64,000 bases of DNA from NCBI GenBank assembly GCA_045595795.1, contig JAZOBC010000022.1, positions 42,192-106,191 of the forward strand, written 5' to 3'. Source of the stretch: UMGS755 sp045595795 (GTDB lineage Bacteria > Bacillota > Clostridia > UBA1381 > UBA9506). Position 1 is the stretch's first letter; the number at the start of each line of letters is the position of its first letter. A model generated the notes under the pieces. The model was given only the letters and a program-made list of their open reading frames with translations. It had not been told where the DNA came from and ran no database searches. The position numbers were made by a program, and so were the translations under genes. Below, piece by piece: positions 16,435 through 25,361 of the stretch.

Positions 16435-17631
16435 TTATATGGTGATTTTATCTAAAATATCTGCCATTTCAGCAAGGAAAATACCGTAATTGGTAATGGG
16501 AACGCCCTGCATGGTGGCGCGCATCACGCGCGAGAGAACTTGACGTCGGTTAAACATGCAACCGCCGCAGTGAATTACCAAAGCATAGGGGGTTAAATCA
16601 GCCGGAAAATCCTGACCGCCCACCACCTCAATCTGTACATCGGAATTGATTTTCTGATGAATTAAATTGGGAATTTTCACCCTGCCAATGTCACCATCTA
16701 AGGGCTGATGACTGCAAGCTTCAGCAATGAGAACACGGTCGCCTGCCTGGAGTTTTCGCGCCACTTTAGCACCGGCAAGATAGGCTTCTATGTCGCCTTT
16801 ATAGCGTGCCAAGAGCACTGAAAAAGATGTTAAGCGACTTTGCTCAGGCTTGTGCGCATAGACAAAAGGAAACACCTGTGAATCTGTGATGATTAAGTCT
16901 GGAGCGCCGTCCTTTAATGCCTCGGAGAGTTGATTGGGAGTAACGCAGGTGGTGATAGCGCCATGATCTAACAGATCGCGAATAACCTGCACCTGCGGTA
17001 AAATGAGTCGTCCTTTGGGAGCCTGAATATCTTGAGGCATCACAAGAAGAACGCGCTGATTTTCCTCTACTAAATGACCAATGATAGATTCATTTTCAAT
17101 GGAAGCCGGCGCTGATTTCACAAGTTGCTCACGAAAGGCATCCAGTCCTGTTTTTTGCGTCGCGCTTACAGGCACAACTGAAAGATTTAAAATGGCGTTG
17201 ATTTCTTTTTCAGTTTTTTCTGCATTTTGCAGGCGGTCAATCTGATTTAAAACTGCTACAGTGGGAATTTTTCTGTTTGTAAGCTCTGTCAGCAGTTGTT
17301 TTTCTTCTTCATAATTCTCAGCTTCTGTCATCACCAGAACTGCCAGATCTGTTTTGTCCATGGCAGATAAGGTGCGGCTCATGCGCAGAGCTCCCAACTC
17401 AGTATGGTCGCCAAAACCGGCGGTATCCAGCAAAATGCAAGGACCCAAAGGGTAGATTTCAATGGGCTTGGAAACAGGGTCGGTGGTGGTGCCGGAAACG
17501 GCAGAAACCAAGGACACTTCTTGTCCCGCTAATGCGTTGATTAAGGATGATTTACCCGTGTTGGTTCGGCCGAAAAAACCGATTGTCAGTCGCAGAGCAC
17601 TGGGAGTATCTTGTAAAGATACCTGATGCAT
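16435..17631 (-). CDS. hydF: [FeFe]-hydrogenase H-cluster maturation GTPase HydF
   Basis: 398 aa. The N-terminal Era-like GTPase domain shows G1 GRTNTGKSS (about 20-28), a TTTDPV switch, G3 DTAGFGDH and G4 NQID. A dimerisation domain follows, and the C-terminal cluster-binding domain has IHCGGCMFNRR (about 353-363), whose CxxC plus a preceding His bind a [4Fe-4S] cluster. HydF is the scaffold that delivers the 2Fe unit built by HydE and HydG to hydrogenase HydA. None of those partners is in the window. The start follows GGAGGG by 8 nt. Its presence implies hydrogen metabolism and an anaerobic host. Confidence 0.94.
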   Translation of the reverse strand: MHQVSLQDTPSALRLTIGFFGRTNTGKSSLINALAGQEVSLVSAVSGTTTDPVSKPIEIYPLGPCILLDTAGFGDHTELGALRMSRTLSAMDKTDLAVLVMTEAENYEEEKQLLTELTNRKIPTVAVLNQIDRLQNAEKTEKEINAILNLSVVPVSATQKTGLDAFREQLVKSAPASIENESIIGHLVEENQRVLLVMPQDIQAPKGRLILPQVQVIRDLLDHGAITTCVTPNQLSEALKDGAPDLIITDSQVFPFVYAHKPEQSRLTSFSVLLARYKGDIEAYLAGAKVARKLQAGDRVLIAEACSHQPLDGDIGRVKIPNLIHQKINSDVQIEVVGGQDFPADLTPYALVIHCGGCMFNRRQVLSRVMRATMQGVPITNYGIFLAEMADILDKITI

Positions 17632-17657
17632 GCCGATTCCCTCCTTCTATGAAAAAT

Positions 17658-17679
17658 GCCGCCATTTACAAGCGGCGGC
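17658..17679 (-). promoter_or_regulatory. Terminator-like hairpin in the hydF leader
   Basis: Minus-strand GCCGCC (17679-17674), a 10-nt loop, GGCGGC (17663-17658), then ATTTTTC. It lies between the hydF promoter and its ribosome binding site, so it could cause premature termination. No alternative antiterminator pairing was evident. Confidence 0.45.
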
Positions 17680-17696
17680 GAGAAATGTCTGATAAA

Positions 17697-17725
17697 ATTG
17701 TATCACAGCATCAGGGGTTTGTCAA
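17697..17725 (-). promoter_or_regulatory. Promoter of hydF and the decarboxylase gene
   Basis: Minus-strand TTGACA (17725-17720), 17-bp spacer, TACAAT (17702-17697) with an upstream TGTGA that makes an extended -10. The 11-mer TGTGATACAAT is identical to that at the pyrK promoter. Confidence 0.85.
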
Positions 17726-17751
17726 CTTTTGAACTGTACCCATAGTGCGGT

Positions 17752-17781
17752 AGCATTTCGCGTAAGACCTCGTCATATATT
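17752..17781 (+). promoter_or_regulatory. SigE-like promoter of the spoVB gene
   Basis: AGCATTT (17752-17758), a 15-bp spacer and CATATATT (17774-17781). The -10 matches six of the seven defined positions of the mother-cell SigE consensus CATACAnT; the -35 is weaker. B. subtilis spoVB is known to be SigE-dependent. Confidence 0.5.
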
Positions 17782-17803
17782 ATAAAGACGGGAGGCGATT
17801 TGG

Positions 17804-19306
17804 GTGCAAACGAAGCGATTTTTAAAAAACGGTGTGATCTTAGCCTGTACATCGGTGTTTTTGCGTGGTGTGGGAGTCTCGTTTAATGTCTATATTACCA
17901 ATAAAATCGGTGCAGAGGGAATTGGCCTGTTTGGGCTCATTATGTCAGTTTATATGTTTGCGACTACGCTTGCTTCCTCGGGGGCATCTCTTGCCGCCAC
18001 GCGCCTTGTGACGGAAGAACTTGCCATGGGCTGTGACAGAGGCATCAGGCGCAGCATGATTACCTGCCTTTCGTATACGGCATTTTTTGGTCTCGCATCA
18101 GGCAGTCTGTTGTTTTTCTTTGCTGAGCCGTTAGGGACGCTGTGGCTTTCAGATGTACGCACCGTACGCTCTCTTCGTGCTTTGGCGGTCAGCATGCCTT
18201 GCATTGCTCTTTCCTCGGCGATGACTGGGTACTTTATGGCAGTACGGCGCATTACAAAAAGTGCTGCCGCACAGATTTTAGAGTTAAGTGTAAAAATTAT
18301 TGTGACCGTTTTTGCCTTGCGGATTTTTATCAGCCACGGCATTGAATATGCCTGCTTTGCCGTTGTTGGAGGCGGCAGCGTAGCGGAGATAGTTTCTTGT
18401 CTGTTTTTATATGCTCTTTATCGTTTTGATCGTAAGCGATATTGCAGCAATCGGGTGTGTGAGGGTCGATATGTGCACCGCATGTTGCAAATTGCGTTGC
18501 CGGTGGCGGTTAGTTCCTATTTGCGCTCCGGACTTGTGACACTGGAACATTTATTGGTGCCGCGTGGTCTAAAAAAATATGGTGCCTCATCGTCTGCTTC
18601 GCTGGCACAATACGGTGTGGTGCATGGCATGGTAATGCCGATTTTGCTCTTTCCATCCGCCTTAATTTCTGCTTTTGCAGGACTACTTGTACCGGAGCTG
18701 ACAGAATTGCAAAAACAGAATAAAAACAGCGGCATTAACCGTGTGGTGAGTCGAGCAATGCGTACAACCATGGTCTTTGGAGCCGGTGCTGCCGGGATTT
18801 TTCTTGCGTTTAGTGAGGAACTGGGCATGGTGGTTTATGGCAGCGGTGATGCAGCATTATTTCTTCGCTTTTTGGCACCGCTTGTGATGGTGATGTATAC
18901 CGACAGCGTGACGGACGCTATGCTCAAGGGACTGAATCAGCAGGTGTATTCTATGCGCTATAACATTATTGATTCAGCGGTGAGTGTGGCACTGATTTAC
19001 AGCTTATTGCCCCGTTTTGGGGTTAACGGATATGTGGCAGTTATTTTTTTAACAGAGATTTTAAACGCTTCTCTCAGCGTGAATCGTTTGATTCGGATTA
19101 CAGATTTTCGGATTGCTGTTTTAAAAGAAATTTTCCTACCTTGTTTTTGCAGTCTTTCTGCTGTGTTTGGCGTGCGACTGCTATTTTTCCTTCTATGCGG
19201 TGGCGTATCAGCATCGGCGCAGGTGCTTGCTTGTGCAATTACGCTGTCTGTGGCAATCTATTTGATGTTGATGTTTCTATTGCAGAAGGTCACCATATCT
19301 CTTTAA
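17804..19306 (+). CDS. spoVB: SpoVB-like lipid II/polysaccharide flippase (MOP superfamily)
   Basis: 500 aa, starting with GTG 17804 behind GGGAGGCG. It has about 14 hydrophobic segments spread over the full length and the N-terminal signature of the SpoVB/MurJ-like family: LKNGVILACTSVFLRGVG, then a NKIGAEGIGLF loop. SpoVB is needed for spore cortex peptidoglycan; related proteins move lipid-linked sugars across the membrane. Divergent from hydF and convergent with spoIVFB, overlapping that gene by 17 bp at the 3' ends. The sporulation assignment rests on the family signature, the SigE-like promoter and the neighbouring spoIVF genes; a vegetative flippase remains possible. Confidence 0.82.
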   Translation: MQTKRFLKNGVILACTSVFLRGVGVSFNVYITNKIGAEGIGLFGLIMSVYMFATTLASSGASLAATRLVTEELAMGCDRGIRRSMITCLSYTAFFGLASGSLLFFFAEPLGTLWLSDVRTVRSLRALAVSMPCIALSSAMTGYFMAVRRITKSAAAQILELSVKIIVTVFALRIFISHGIEYACFAVVGGGSVAEIVSCLFLYALYRFDRKRYCSNRVCEGRYVHRMLQIALPVAVSSYLRSGLVTLEHLLVPRGLKKYGASSSASLAQYGVVHGMVMPILLFPSALISAFAGLLVPELTELQKQNKNSGINRVVSRAMRTTMVFGAGAAGIFLAFSEELGMVVYGSGDAALFLRFLAPLVMVMYTDSVTDAMLKGLNQQVYSMRYNIIDSAVSVALIYSLLPRFGVNGYVAVIFLTEILNASLSVNRLIRITDFRIAVLKEIFLPCFCSLSAVFGVRLLFFLLCGGVSASAQVLACAITLSVAIYLMLMFLLQKVTISL

Positions 19307-20150
19307 AGCAGGTATGCCAGCCCTTTTGCATAATGGCTTCGACCATTTGTGCTTCAGTTATGCTACGCAGAAATTTTTGCTGACTGTCAACAATATGAAC
19401 GACATAATATCTGTCATAAGCCAGCAGGCGGAACACATCCTTTGCATGGACAGAATCTATCACTGTGACAGAATCAGAGCGCATGAGACCACGTTTTTTG
19501 AGCTTATTTTTGGCATAGAGAAGCTCTTGCATTATGATATATTCGTTGCGTCGTTGTTCTTCTGTCATGTGTAAGACCAAAAAACTTGCAACCATGAGAA
19601 GGCTTACGTTGAAACGGCTGAGAAAAAGAAGAAATAAGCCGGCAAGGAAAATGAGAATGGTGAGAACTTTACCGATTTTTCGCATCATGGATATGGCATC
19701 AAGATACCCCAACCGCCGAATCAGAATGGCCTTTAACACTCTACCACCATCTAAAGGCAAACAGGGGAGAAGATTCAGTCCTAAAACAGAAAGATTCAGG
19801 ACCTGAAACATCCATAGGCTAAGGGGTGTAACAGAAAAAAAGCTCTCCACAAGGCGTCCGACAAGTAGCATGAGCAGATTTGAAAACGGACCGGCTAAGG
19901 CAATGAAAATTTCTTTGCCTGTGTGACGAATCACGCGGGCAGATAGTCGCAACGTCATGCCGAAGGGGAGGAGAATGACGGAACCGATCCTCTCCTTTAC
20001 AATGAGTGCGGCAAAGAGGTGGAACAGCTCGTGGACACACACGATACTGTAAGCCATGAACATGGTGTTTAGGCTGCGTACTGCCCATGCTAAAAAGAGC
20101 AAGGGGAAGAATAGCCAATGCACATAAAAGAAGCGGGTTATTTTAATCAT
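19290..20150 (-). CDS. spoIVFB: Site-2 metalloprotease SpoIVFB (M50 family)
   Basis: 286 aa with several membrane helices. The zinc motif HELFH lies near residue 40 (VHELFHLFAA) and the third ligand in LPLDGGRVL near 131-139. The last 60 residues (DSVHAKDVFRLL, then a DRYYVVHIVD strand) look like part of a CBS domain, which B. subtilis SpoIVFB also has and which senses ATP. SpoIVFB sits in the outer forespore membrane and cleaves pro-SigK. Start ATG 20150 overlaps the 3' end of spoIVFA by 8 nt, so translation is coupled. Its 3' end overlaps spoVB. The sigK gene is not in the window. Confidence 0.88.
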   Translation of the reverse strand: MIKITRFFYVHWLFFPLLFLAWAVRSLNTMFMAYSIVCVHELFHLFAALIVKERIGSVILLPFGMTLRLSARVIRHTGKEIFIALAGPFSNLLMLLVGRLVESFFSVTPLSLWMFQVLNLSVLGLNLLPCLPLDGGRVLKAILIRRLGYLDAISMMRKIGKVLTILIFLAGLFLLFLSRFNVSLLMVASFLVLHMTEEQRRNEYIIMQELLYAKNKLKKRGLMRSDSVTVIDSVHAKDVFRLLAYDRYYVVHIVDSQQKFLRSITEAQMVEAIMQKGWHTCFKEIW

Positions 20151-20862
20151 GGTCTACTTCCTCTTGAGAAGGAAAATCCAGAAAATCAGTTGGGTTTAAA
20201 AAGGTGTCACCATCGCGAATTTCAAAGTGTAGGTGTGGTCCTGTGGTATTACCCGTTGCACCCACGGTGGCGATGATTTGTCCTTTTGTAATCTGGTCCC
20301 CGGGTTGAGGCAGAATCTCATCGCAATGCGCATATAAGGTTAAAATGGTATTGCTGTGACGAACGAGGATATAGTTACCGTATTCTTCATCACTGGTTAC
20401 GGATTCAACCTGACCGTCGGCAACACATTTGATTTTATCACCGGAAGCTGCACCCAGGTCTACACCATAATGAAACGTTTCTGTGCCATCTGTGGGATGC
20501 GTCCTGAGACCGAAGGAAGAGGTGACAGATGCCTCCACCGGCAGATGTAAATCAGTGAGAAATTCTTTTTCGCCGATGTTTTCTGTTTCATGATTTGGGA
20601 GAAGAGCCTCGAAAGTTTTGTAAAGCTGCGAGGGAATTTTCTTAAAGTCGGTATTTGTTTTTATCATCAACTCCACGCTGTTTTTTACGGCAGAAATATT
20701 TGGATTTTCAGAAAGCCTGACAAACAAACAGACAATAAACAAAAACAGGCACAAGGAAGCCTGCTTCATCAGTTCGGTTTTGTAGTGGGTGTTTTTTTTC
20801 TTTGTGCTTTGACGTCTGCGTTCTAAATTACCGGCAGTGCCTCGGCGGTATACTGGTTCCAT
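20143..20862 (-). CDS. spoIVFA: SpoIVFA-like protein with M23 (LytM) domain
   Basis: 239 aa from ATG 20862, which has AAAGGGG upstream; an earlier in-frame start at 20910 lacks one and would overlap the promoter. A basic N-terminus (ERRRQSTKKK) precedes one membrane helix (ASLCLFLFIVCLFV). After a linker comes an M23 domain from about residue 115 to the end: HYGVDLGAA, LYAHC and GPHLHFEIRDG. SpoIVFA inhibits and positions SpoIVFB in the engulfed forespore membrane and is itself cleaved for activation. All M23 zinc-ligand residues appear intact (H-x3-D and HLH), so it could also be an active endopeptidase. Position and coupling to SpoIVFB make SpoIVFA the best call; SpoIIQ-like is the alternative. 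Confidence 0.8.
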   Translation of the reverse strand: MEPVYRRGTAGNLERRRQSTKKKNTHYKTELMKQASLCLFLFIVCLFVRLSENPNISAVKNSVELMIKTNTDFKKIPSQLYKTFEALLPNHETENIGEKEFLTDLHLPVEASVTSSFGLRTHPTDGTETFHYGVDLGAASGDKIKCVADGQVESVTSDEEYGNYILVRHSNTILTLYAHCDEILPQPGDQITKGQIIATVGATGNTTGPHLHFEIRDGDTFLNPTDFLDFPSQEEVDHD

Positions 20863-20892
20863 GGTCTTGTCCCCTTTCAAAATTCTTGGTAC

Positions 20893-20922
20893 AGTATATG
20901 AAAGGAACAAGGAGAATATGAC
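20893..20922 (-). promoter_or_regulatory. SigE-like promoter of spoIVFA-spoIVFB
   Basis: Minus-strand GTCATATT (20922-20915), 14-bp spacer, CATATACT (20900-20893). The SigE consensus is kmATATT and CATACAnT, so both elements match well. The unit is SigE-controlled in B. subtilis. Confidence 0.65.
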
Positions 20923-20945
20923 AGATACTTTGTTTCTGTTAGATT

Positions 20946-20975
20946 AAAAACGCCACGCAGTCGCGTGGCGTTTTT
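20946..20975 (-). terminator. Terminator of gltX
   Basis: Perfect 8-bp GC-rich stem CGCCACGC/GCGTGGCG with a 4-nt loop, flanked by AAAAA and TTTTT so it can work on both strands. It separates gltX from the spoIVF promoter. Confidence 0.92.
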
Positions 20976-20986
20976 AACTCGTAAAA

Positions 20987-22438
20987 TTATTTTTCTAAAA
21001 GTTCAATACCCTTTTTCACTCTGTTTAAGGTATCTTCTTTGCCCAGTAGTTCAGCAAGCTCTACGCCTCCGCCCGGGGTGAACGATTTGCCGGAAACGGC
21101 AACACGCAGAGGCCAGAGAATCAATCCGTTTTTCACCTCTAAGCGTTCAATTAAGGCAAACAGTGCTTCGTGCAGTGCATCATAATTCCAATCGGAAATT
21201 CCTTCTAACACCGGCAGAATTTCTTTCAGTGAGGTCAGTGAATTTTCCTCGTTGGTTTTCATTTTCTTGTGGCAGTACAGTGCCGGGTCATACGCAGGCA
21301 GCGCATCCACGAAGTCAAGCTGTTCGGGAATGTCTGACAGCTTTTCACAGCGGTCGTGAAGCAACTTAGCAGCCTTTGTCAGGTCAACATCCTTGCGGGT
21401 GATGGCTTTTTCTAAATAGGGCAGAGCCTTTTCATAAAAAGCTTCAGGAGACAGCTTGCGGATATATTCTCCGTTGAGCCAATCCAGCTTTTGGGGGTCA
21501 AAAATGGCAGGGGATTTGCTGATGCCCTTAATATCAAAGGCTTCAATCATTTCATCCAAAGTGAAAATCTCCTGCTCGCCACCCGGACTCCAGCCCAGCA
21601 GTGCAATGTAATTCAAAACGGCTTCTTTTAAATAACCCTTATTGATAAAGTCTTCATAAGAAGCATCACCATCGCGCTTGCTGAGCTTTTTGTGTGCATC
21701 GCGCATAACGGGCGATACGTGAATATAGGTGGGGATTTCCCAGCCAAATGCTTCATAGAGCAGGTTATACTTCGGGGTGGAGGACAAATATTCACTGCCG
21801 CGGATGATGTGCGTGATGTTCATCAAATGGTCGTCGATGACGTTGGCAAAGTTATAGGTTGGAAATCCATCTGACTTCAACAAAATATTGTCATCTAAAG
21901 TAGCGTTATCAACTGTGATTTTTCCGTAAATTTCATCATAAAAGCTGGTGTTACCATGACGGGGAATTTTTTGACGGATTACATAGGGAACGCCAGCAGC
22001 CAACTTTTCTTCAATTTCTTCTTTTGAAAGACGGGCACAATGTCCGTCATATTTCGGCATCAGCTTGGCAGCCTCCTGCTGACTGCGGAGAGCATCTAAA
22101 CGTTCTTTGTCGCAGAAGCAATAATAAGCACCGCCGGCCTCAACCAATTTTTTTGCATATTCCTGATATAAGCCCAAACGCTCGCTCTGGATATAAGGAC
22201 CATAATTACCGCCAATATCCGGGCCTTCATCGTGAATCAGACCGGTTTCGGCAAGGGTTCTGTAAATTAAGTCAACAGCACCGTCAACGTAACGCTCCTG
22301 GTCGGTATCCTCGATACGGAGAATAAAATCGCCACCTGAGTGCTTGGTAATTAAATACGCATACAGCGCCGTACGCAGGTTGCCAATGTGCATATACCCC
22401 GTGGGACTGGGCGCAAAACGCGTTCTTATTTTTGTCAT
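20987..22438 (-). CDS. gltX: Glutamyl-tRNA synthetase
   Basis: 483 aa, class I aminoacyl-tRNA synthetase. The HIGH-type motif is PTGYMHIGNLRTAL (about 11-24), followed by RIEDTDQERYV. The KMSKS-type loop is KKLSKRDGD (about 246-254). The C-terminal third is the helical anticodon-binding domain, ending in GGVELAELLGKEDTLNRVKKG. It charges tRNA-Glu in the cytoplasm; in many Clostridia it also charges tRNA-Gln for amidation by GatCAB. A single-gene unit with its own promoter and terminator and no T-box leader in the 37-nt space ahead of it. Confidence 0.95.
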   Translation of the reverse strand: MTKIRTRFAPSPTGYMHIGNLRTALYAYLITKHSGGDFILRIEDTDQERYVDGAVDLIYRTLAETGLIHDEGPDIGGNYGPYIQSERLGLYQEYAKKLVEAGGAYYCFCDKERLDALRSQQEAAKLMPKYDGHCARLSKEEIEEKLAAGVPYVIRQKIPRHGNTSFYDEIYGKITVDNATLDDNILLKSDGFPTYNFANVIDDHLMNITHIIRGSEYLSSTPKYNLLYEAFGWEIPTYIHVSPVMRDAHKKLSKRDGDASYEDFINKGYLKEAVLNYIALLGWSPGGEQEIFTLDEMIEAFDIKGISKSPAIFDPQKLDWLNGEYIRKLSPEAFYEKALPYLEKAITRKDVDLTKAAKLLHDRCEKLSDIPEQLDFVDALPAYDPALYCHKKMKTNEENSLTSLKEILPVLEGISDWNYDALHEALFALIERLEVKNGLILWPLRVAVSGKSFTPGGGVELAELLGKEDTLNRVKKGIELLEK

Positions 22439-22475
22439 GTTTGAATCATCCTTTCGTCAGCATAAACCTAAACAT

Positions 22476-22504
22476 AGTATAACGCATTTTTTTGGTAAAA
22501 TCAA
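22476..22504 (-). promoter_or_regulatory. Promoter of gltX
   Basis: Minus-strand TTGATT (22504-22499), 17-bp spacer, TATACT (22481-22476), about 38 nt ahead of the start. Confidence 0.75.
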
Positions 22505-22524
22505 GGATTTTATCGCAAAATAAC

Positions 22525-22553
22525 TTTACCTTATTCTGTTTTTGTGGTATACT
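22525..22553 (+). promoter_or_regulatory. Promoter of secA
   Basis: TTTACC (22525-22530), 17-bp spacer, TATACT (22548-22553) with TG in the extended position. It is divergent from the gltX promoter, with about 20 bp between the two -35 elements. Confidence 0.72.
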
Positions 22554-22595
22554 ATATAATAGATTAGTATTGGTTTGAAAGGATTGGCTTAAGGT

Positions 22596-25328
22596 ATGAA
22601 AACGTTTTTAGAAAGAATCCTCGGAAAATATAGTGATCGTGAGCTAAAACGTGTACGCCCCATTGCAGATCGCGTTATGGCACTCGATGAAGAATATGCA
22701 GCCCTGACAGATGAAGAGTTAAAGGCAAAAACGCCATGGTTTAAAGAGCGTTTGGCTGCCGGCGAAACGCTGGACGACTTACTTCCTGAAGCCTTTGCAA
22801 CCGTGCGCGAGGCAGCTTGGCGTGTGCTGGGCATGAAGCATTTTTATGTGCAGGTTATGGGCGGTATCGTGCTGCATCAGGGTCGAATTTCTGAAATGAA
22901 AACCGGTGAAGGTAAAACACTGGTTTCCACCCTGCCGGCTTATTTAAATGCCTTAGAGGGTAAGGGTGTTCACATTGTTACAGTGAATGACTATCTGGCT
23001 AAGCGTGACAGCGAGTGGATGGGTAAGGTCTTTAAGTTTTTGGGTCTTACTGTGGGCTTGATTATTCATGATATTGCGCCGGAAGACAGAAAAGCCAACT
23101 ATTTGGCTGATATTACCTATGGTACCAATAACGAATTTGGTTTTGACTACCTTCGTGATAATATGGTCATCTACAAAGAGCAAATGGTGCAGCGTGGTCA
23201 GCACTATGCCATTGTGGACGAGGTTGACTCCATTTTGATTGACGAAGCCAGAACGCCGCTGATTATCTCCGGTATGGGGGATAAATCCACAGAGCTTTAC
23301 CATATTGCTGACCGTTTTGCAAGAAGTTTGACCTGCCATCGCGTGACGGAATCCGACGATAAGAGCTTAGATGATGACAGCACGGCGGATTATATTGTTG
23401 ACGAAAAGGCGCATACGGCAACCTTGACCAAGCAGGGCATTATGAAGGCAGAAAAGGCCTTTAATCTTGAGAATTTTTCCGATCCTGAAAATATGACCCT
23501 GCAGCATCATATCAATCAGGCAATTCGCGCCCATGGCCTCATGCATCGTGACCAGGATTATGTGAATAAAGACGGCGAAATTATCATTGTTGATGAGTTT
23601 ACCGGGCGTCTCATGCTGGGTCGCCGTTATTCTGATGGACTCCATCAGGCGATTGAAGCCAAAGAAGGGGTGAAGGTTGAACGAGAGAGTAAAACGTTGG
23701 CAACCATTACCTTTCAGAACTATTTCCGTTTATATACCAAGCTGTCCGGCATGACCGGTACAGCCCTCACCGAAGAAACGGAATTTCAAGAAATTTATAA
23801 GTTAGATGTGATTGAGATTCCCACCAACCGTGACATGATTCGTCATGATTTGCCGGATTCGGTATATAAAACTGAGCGCGGTAAATTAAATGCCGTTGTA
23901 GAGCAGGTCGTGAGTTGTCATGAAAAAGGTCAGCCTGTTTTGGTTGGTACGGTGACCATTGAAAAATCAGAGTTGATTTCCGGCATGCTGAAGCGCCGTG
24001 GTGTTCCGCATGAGGTGTTAAACGCCAAATACCATGAAAAAGAGGCAGAAATCATTGCTCAGGCAGGTAAGCTCGGTGCCGTGACCATCGCTACCAACAT
24101 GGCAGGCCGTGGTACGGATATTATGCTGGGCGGTAATGCTGAGTTCATGGCAAAGCATGAAATGAAAAAACGCGGCATGTCCGACGAATTAATTTCAGAA
24201 GCTATGGGCTTTTCTGATACAGCTGATGAAGAAATTAAAGAGGCACGTAAGCTGTTTTCTGAACTCATGGCTCAATTCAAAGAACAGATTGCACCGGAAG
24301 CAGAGCGCGTTCGTGAGGCAGGTGGATTGTATATTATTGGTACAGAACGTCATGAGTCTCGCCGTATTGACAATCAGCTTCGTGGTCGTGCCGGCCGTCA
24401 GGGGGACCCGGGTACATCTCGTTTTTATATCTCCTTGGAGGACGATTTAATGCGTCTGTTCGGTTCTGACAGAATGAGCGCAATGGTGAGTGCCTTGGGT
24501 CTGGAGGAAGATCAACCCATTGAGCATAAAATGCTTTCTAATGCCATTGAGAATGCACAAAAGCGTGTTGAGGGTCGCAACTTCCAGATTAGAAAGCACG
24601 TTTTGCAATATGACGATGTGATGAATCAGCAGCGTGAAATTATTTATGCGCAGCGTCAGGAGGTTCTTTCCGGCAGCAGTGTAAAGCATAATATTTTAAA
24701 AATGCTGTCTGACTTTATCGATGAGGCAGTTGACCGCTATACCGGCAGTGCAGAAGGAGCTGACGAATGGAATCTTTCGGGTCTGTTGGAATTTTTAGAA
24801 ACGGTTTATCTGCCGGCAGGAACAGTCACCTTTACCCGTGAGGATTTAGAATATCTCACCAAAGAGGAACTAAAGGAACGTCTCTATGAAGCAGGACTTT
24901 GCCTCTATGAACAAAAAGAAGCAGAGTGCACGCCGGAGACCATGCGCGAGCTGGAACGCGTTGTACTGTTAAAAACCGTTGACAGCAAGTGGATGGACCA
25001 TATTGACGATATGGATCAGCTCAGAAATGGCATTCGTCTTCGTGCTTATGCGCAGCGTGACCCCGTTGTGGAATATAAGTTTGAAGGCTACAACATGTTT
25101 GAAGAAATGATTGCTGCCATTCGTGAAGATACGGTGAAATATCTGTTCCATGTCCGCTTGGAAGCACCGCCGGAACGTAAAATGGTGGCAGAACCCGTTC
25201 AGGCAAGTTTAGCCGGAGAGCAGGAGAAAAAACCGGCGAAAAAGGCTGATAAGGTAGGTAGAAATGACCTTTGCCCTTGCGGCTCCGGTAAGAAATATAA
25301 AAAATGCTGTGGCGCAGATGCTGAATGA
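22596..25328 (+). CDS. secA: Preprotein translocase ATPase SecA
   Basis: 910 aa. Walker A-type MKTGEGKTLVS lies near 100, DEAD-like VDEVDSILIDEARTP near 210-224, followed by the preprotein cross-linking domain. The second nucleotide-binding domain has NMAGRGTDI and the GRAGRQGDPG arginine-finger region near 600. The C-terminus carries the zinc-binding linker CPCGSGKKYKKCC, which binds SecB or lipids and ribosomes. SecA drives export of unfolded proteins through SecYEG; the many signal-peptide proteins in this window would be its clients. A 33-nt gap separates it from prfB, the classic secA-prfB pair. Confidence 0.97.
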   Translation: MKTFLERILGKYSDRELKRVRPIADRVMALDEEYAALTDEELKAKTPWFKERLAAGETLDDLLPEAFATVREAAWRVLGMKHFYVQVMGGIVLHQGRISEMKTGEGKTLVSTLPAYLNALEGKGVHIVTVNDYLAKRDSEWMGKVFKFLGLTVGLIIHDIAPEDRKANYLADITYGTNNEFGFDYLRDNMVIYKEQMVQRGQHYAIVDEVDSILIDEARTPLIISGMGDKSTELYHIADRFARSLTCHRVTESDDKSLDDDSTADYIVDEKAHTATLTKQGIMKAEKAFNLENFSDPENMTLQHHINQAIRAHGLMHRDQDYVNKDGEIIIVDEFTGRLMLGRRYSDGLHQAIEAKEGVKVERESKTLATITFQNYFRLYTKLSGMTGTALTEETEFQEIYKLDVIEIPTNRDMIRHDLPDSVYKTERGKLNAVVEQVVSCHEKGQPVLVGTVTIEKSELISGMLKRRGVPHEVLNAKYHEKEAEIIAQAGKLGAVTIATNMAGRGTDIMLGGNAEFMAKHEMKKRGMSDELISEAMGFSDTADEEIKEARKLFSELMAQFKEQIAPEAERVREAGGLYIIGTERHESRRIDNQLRGRAGRQGDPGTSRFYISLEDDLMRLFGSDRMSAMVSALGLEEDQPIEHKMLSNAIENAQKRVEGRNFQIRKHVLQYDDVMNQQREIIYAQRQEVLSGSSVKHNILKMLSDFIDEAVDRYTGSAEGADEWNLSGLLEFLETVYLPAGTVTFTREDLEYLTKEELKERLYEAGLCLYEQKEAECTPETMRELERVVLLKTVDSKWMDHIDDMDQLRNGIRLRAYAQRDPVVEYKFEGYNMFEEMIAAIREDTVKYLFHVRLEAPPERKMVAEPVQASLAGEQEKKPAKKADKVGRNDLCPCGSGKKYKKCCGADAE

Positions 25329-25361
25329 TTTTTTGACGTGTTTTGAGAAAGGATTGACACT

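Noticed and set aside
17632..17803. Phage or plasmid attachment site near hydF
   Set aside because: No integrase, no direct repeats of tRNA ends and no change in gene content were seen.
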